Positions 61,591-64,000 of a stretch of 64,000 bases of DNA are shown in pieces. The stretch is from an uncultured Aquimarina sp. (GTDB taxonomy: Bacteria; Bacteroidota; Bacteroidia; Flavobacteriales; Flavobacteriaceae). The notes under the pieces are model-generated. The model saw nothing but the letters and a program-made list of their open reading frames with translations. It ran no database searches and was not told where the DNA came from. Both the position numbers and the translations under genes were made by a program. Position 1 is the first letter of the stretch. Each line of letters starts with the position of its first letter. The stretch is taken from assembly GCA_947493495.1 (NCBI GenBank), contig CANLRN010000014.1, forward strand, positions 1-64,000. The letters are read 5' to 3'.

Positions 61591-63363
61591 TTATAATTGT
61601 TTGTCAATAGATGCTATCACTCTAGATGCCTTATCATAATCTTGTTTCATGGCAGAAATAGAAGAGGGTGTATATCTGGCAAATTCGCAACTCTCTAATA
61701 GGGCAATAAACTCTATGGTAGTTTGTGTTTCTACTTCTCTTTCATTAAGCAAACGCTGGATGCGATCTTTACTCATATCACTGGTCTGAATATTAAGTTT
61801 TGCTTTTAGGTAATTATGTAGGGCGCGTTCCATCGCAATATAAAATTCTTGTTGATCTCCAAGATTTTTTTTAGCTTCGGAAAGGTATTTACGTGCTAGT
61901 TTATCTGCTTTTCGTATTCTATTTCCGCGTACATCACTTAATCTTTCTTCTCTCTTTTTTCCAAAAAATAGAAATATAGGAATTGCCAATAATGGGGCTG
62001 TTAATGCTATCCAATATCCTGTGGATTTAAAAAAGTATTTTTTATCGATCGGTTCTAAATTAGCATTGGATTTTAAAAAACGAAATTGATTCCCTCTCTG
62101 CGTAACTGCTTTCTTAGTAGATGTAGTAGATGTGGAGGTATTATTTGTTATTGTGCCTCCATCAGGCCCATTTTTTACATTGATTACAATTTCATCTGAG
62201 GTTATACTCTTATATGTTTCAGTTTTAAGATCAAAATACGAAAATGAAACTGGAGGAATCGGATAGGTCCCTTTATATTGTGGAACCAATGTATAGGTTT
62301 CTGATATATTGCCAGACATTCCTGTAAGATTAGTACGCACGCGTTCTTTGTGTTCTGGCTCATATTGCTCTAATCCATTGGGAACAGTTAGTTTAGGTAT
62401 ATCAAAAAGTTTTAAATTTCCGTTTCCAGAGATTACTATTTTGGCCTCTAATGATTCTGTAGCGTCTAGTTCTTTTCTACTAGGGGTTATCCTAAAATCA
62501 AAGGACCCAACTGCTCCAGTAAAATTATCAGGTTTGCCTTGTACCGGTAATGGTTTAACGTTAATTTTTCTACTACCAGCAGCAACTGTTTTACTAACTG
62601 TAGAGTATAACCTACCTCCAAAAATATCACGACGATTAGTAGGCACATCCACGTCTATAGATAATGCGAGTGGTTCTATCTCTAAATCGCCTGTTTTTTG
62701 CGGGTATAAAACAGTCTTACCACATACTACAAAATTGTAAGGCTCTCCTTTGTATTCTCCTCTTTCTACCTTTAGCTGACCTATTTTTATAGATTGACTC
62801 CAAAAGTCACTATACTTAGGGTTATCCAACTGTTTTAGATTACTTACCTGTATTCTGGGGCTGATATACAATTTATAGACCACAGTAATCGCTTCATTAA
62901 GATAGGGATTGTTTTTAGAGACTTCTGCTATCAGATGTAAATTCTCACTGGCAACATAATCTGCATTATTACCGTCTTTTGGTTTTTGTACAGCTGTTGT
63001 TACTTGTACTTTTGTGGGGAGGGTTTTATAAACTTGGCCATCAATTTCTATAGTGGCCTGCCCTATCGAAAACGTTCCTTTTTTAGTGGGAGATAAAAAA
63101 TAACTAAAGGTTTTTGAATACGACCTTTTTCCGTTAATCCACGAGTTGCTAATAGACTGATTTGGGCCTCCTACTACTGTAAATCCTCTAAAATTAGGAG
63201 GTGTAAAATTATCGCCGTCTTGATTCATTTCAAAATCAACACGTAGTCGCTCATTAACGCCTAATTTTCTCTTACTTAATTTAGCTTCAAACTTTACCTG
63301 AGCAATACCTGATGAGGTAATCGCCAGAAATAACGTTAGAAAAATTAATTTTAGTCTCATCAC
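61591..63363 (-). CDS. batD: BatD (aerotolerance/oxygen tolerance) protein
   Basis: 590 aa; VKFEAKLSKRKLGVNERLRVDFEMNQDGDNFTPPNFRGFTVVGGP. Confidence 0.9.
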   Translation of the reverse strand: MMRLKLIFLTLFLAITSSGIAQVKFEAKLSKRKLGVNERLRVDFEMNQDGDNFTPPNFRGFTVVGGPNQSISNSWINGKRSYSKTFSYFLSPTKKGTFSIGQATIEIDGQVYKTLPTKVQVTTAVQKPKDGNNADYVASENLHLIAEVSKNNPYLNEAITVVYKLYISPRIQVSNLKQLDNPKYSDFWSQSIKIGQLKVERGEYKGEPYNFVVCGKTVLYPQKTGDLEIEPLALSIDVDVPTNRRDIFGGRLYSTVSKTVAAGSRKINVKPLPVQGKPDNFTGAVGSFDFRITPSRKELDATESLEAKIVISGNGNLKLFDIPKLTVPNGLEQYEPEHKERVRTNLTGMSGNISETYTLVPQYKGTYPIPPVSFSYFDLKTETYKSITSDEIVINVKNGPDGGTITNNTSTSTTSTKKAVTQRGNQFRFLKSNANLEPIDKKYFFKSTGYWIALTAPLLAIPIFLFFGKKREERLSDVRGNRIRKADKLARKYLSEAKKNLGDQQEFYIAMERALHNYLKAKLNIQTSDMSKDRIQRLLNEREVETQTTIEFIALLESCEFARYTPSSISAMKQDYDKASRVIASIDKQL

Positions 63364-63407
63364 TCGTTTAATTTGTAGTGTTTCTTCATTTACAGAACAT
63401 ACTATCC

Positions 63408-64000
63408 TTACCAGTCTTTTTCGGTTCTGGTTTTTGCTCCTTTGACTTTCTTAGCGTTAATTTTATTCTGTACTTTCTTTTCTTCATTATTCATTGCTTC
63501 TAGCAAGTTTTTTACTTGTTGAGGAGATAATTGTCCCTGTACTTGCTGTGGTTGTTGTTTTTGTTCCTCAGGTTTTCCATCTCCTTCTTTTTTATCTTCT
63601 TTCTTTTCATCTCCTTCATCTTTTGGCTCTTCTTTTTTATCTTTCTGATCCTCTCCTTTTTTATCTTCTTTATCATCACCTTCATCGCCTTTTTGATCTT
63701 TCTTGTCTTCGCCTTCTTTTTTATCGTCTTTATTATCTTGCTTTTCGTCTTTATTTTCGTCTTTATTCTTGTCCTTGTTGTCTTTATCTTTGTCTTTATT
63801 ATCCTTATTCTGATCGTTTTCTTGTTGCTGTTGTTCTAGCATTTTTTTGGCTAGTGCCAAATTATAGCGGGTTTCATCATCTTTAGGGTTATTACGCAAC
63901 GCATTTTTATAAGCCTCTACTGCTTCTTTGTATTTTTTCTGCTCCATAAAGGTATTTCCTTGATTATGGAATGCTTTATGTTTTTCTACTTTAGTTTTTG
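63408..64000 (-). CDS. BatC-like TPR protein, 5' end beyond the window
   Basis: Frame continues upstream of the ORF-track Met (TKVEKHKAFHNQGNTFMEQKKYKEAVEAYKNALRNNPKDDETRYNLALAKKML); acidic/lysine low-complexity region. Confidence 0.85.
   Translation of the reverse strand, partial: KTKVEKHKAFHNQGNTFMEQKKYKEAVEAYKNALRNNPKDDETRYNLALAKKMLEQQQQENDQNKDNKDKDKDNKDKNKDENKDEKQDNKDDKKEGEDKKDQKGDEGDDKEDKKGEDQKDKKEEPKDEGDEKKEDKKEGDGKPEEQKQQPQQVQGQLSPQQVKNLLEAMNNEEKKVQNKINAKKVKGAKTRTEKDW

Noticed and set aside
63494-63886. Plus-strand hydrophobic ORFs opposite batC
   Set aside because: Antisense of Lys/Asp/Glu-rich codons yields Leu/Phe/Ile-rich artefact.

Overview
The window is a 64-kb stretch of an AT-rich Bacteroidota chromosome, most likely Flavobacteriia. 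The housekeeping and surface genes (recA, recO, gdhA, mqo, trpS, pheS, a porZ-like gene, gldH, two PBP1A genes, a SulP/carbonic anhydrase/SulP block, and batC-D-E) support that placement. The most interesting region is a class I lanthipeptide-type RiPP locus on the minus strand (about 4.1-12.7 kb). It has a split LanB (dehydratase plus a separate SpaB_C/thiopeptide-type elimination protein), a LanC cyclase, and at least four small double-glycine-type precursor ORFs. Most of these were missed by the ORF track or given an over-long start. It also has one frameshifted precursor and a TPR/AraC-type regulator interrupted by an in-frame stop. Three precursor units carry a near-identical ~33-nt element (minus strand 5'-AAGGGGAAACCGAAAACCTT..AGAGTAGG) about 21-22 nt upstream of the ATG. 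In one unit a 134-bp MITE-like element (20-bp perfect TIRs, 10-bp TSD that includes the start codon) separates the element from its peptide ORF. A second MITE copy at 45.8 kb has its own 10-bp TSD and is nested in a second palindromic repeat family, whose other copy is at 25.8 kb. The first 2.5 kb is a graveyard of group II intron pieces and gene fragments. All assignments come from reading the sequence; no database search was run.
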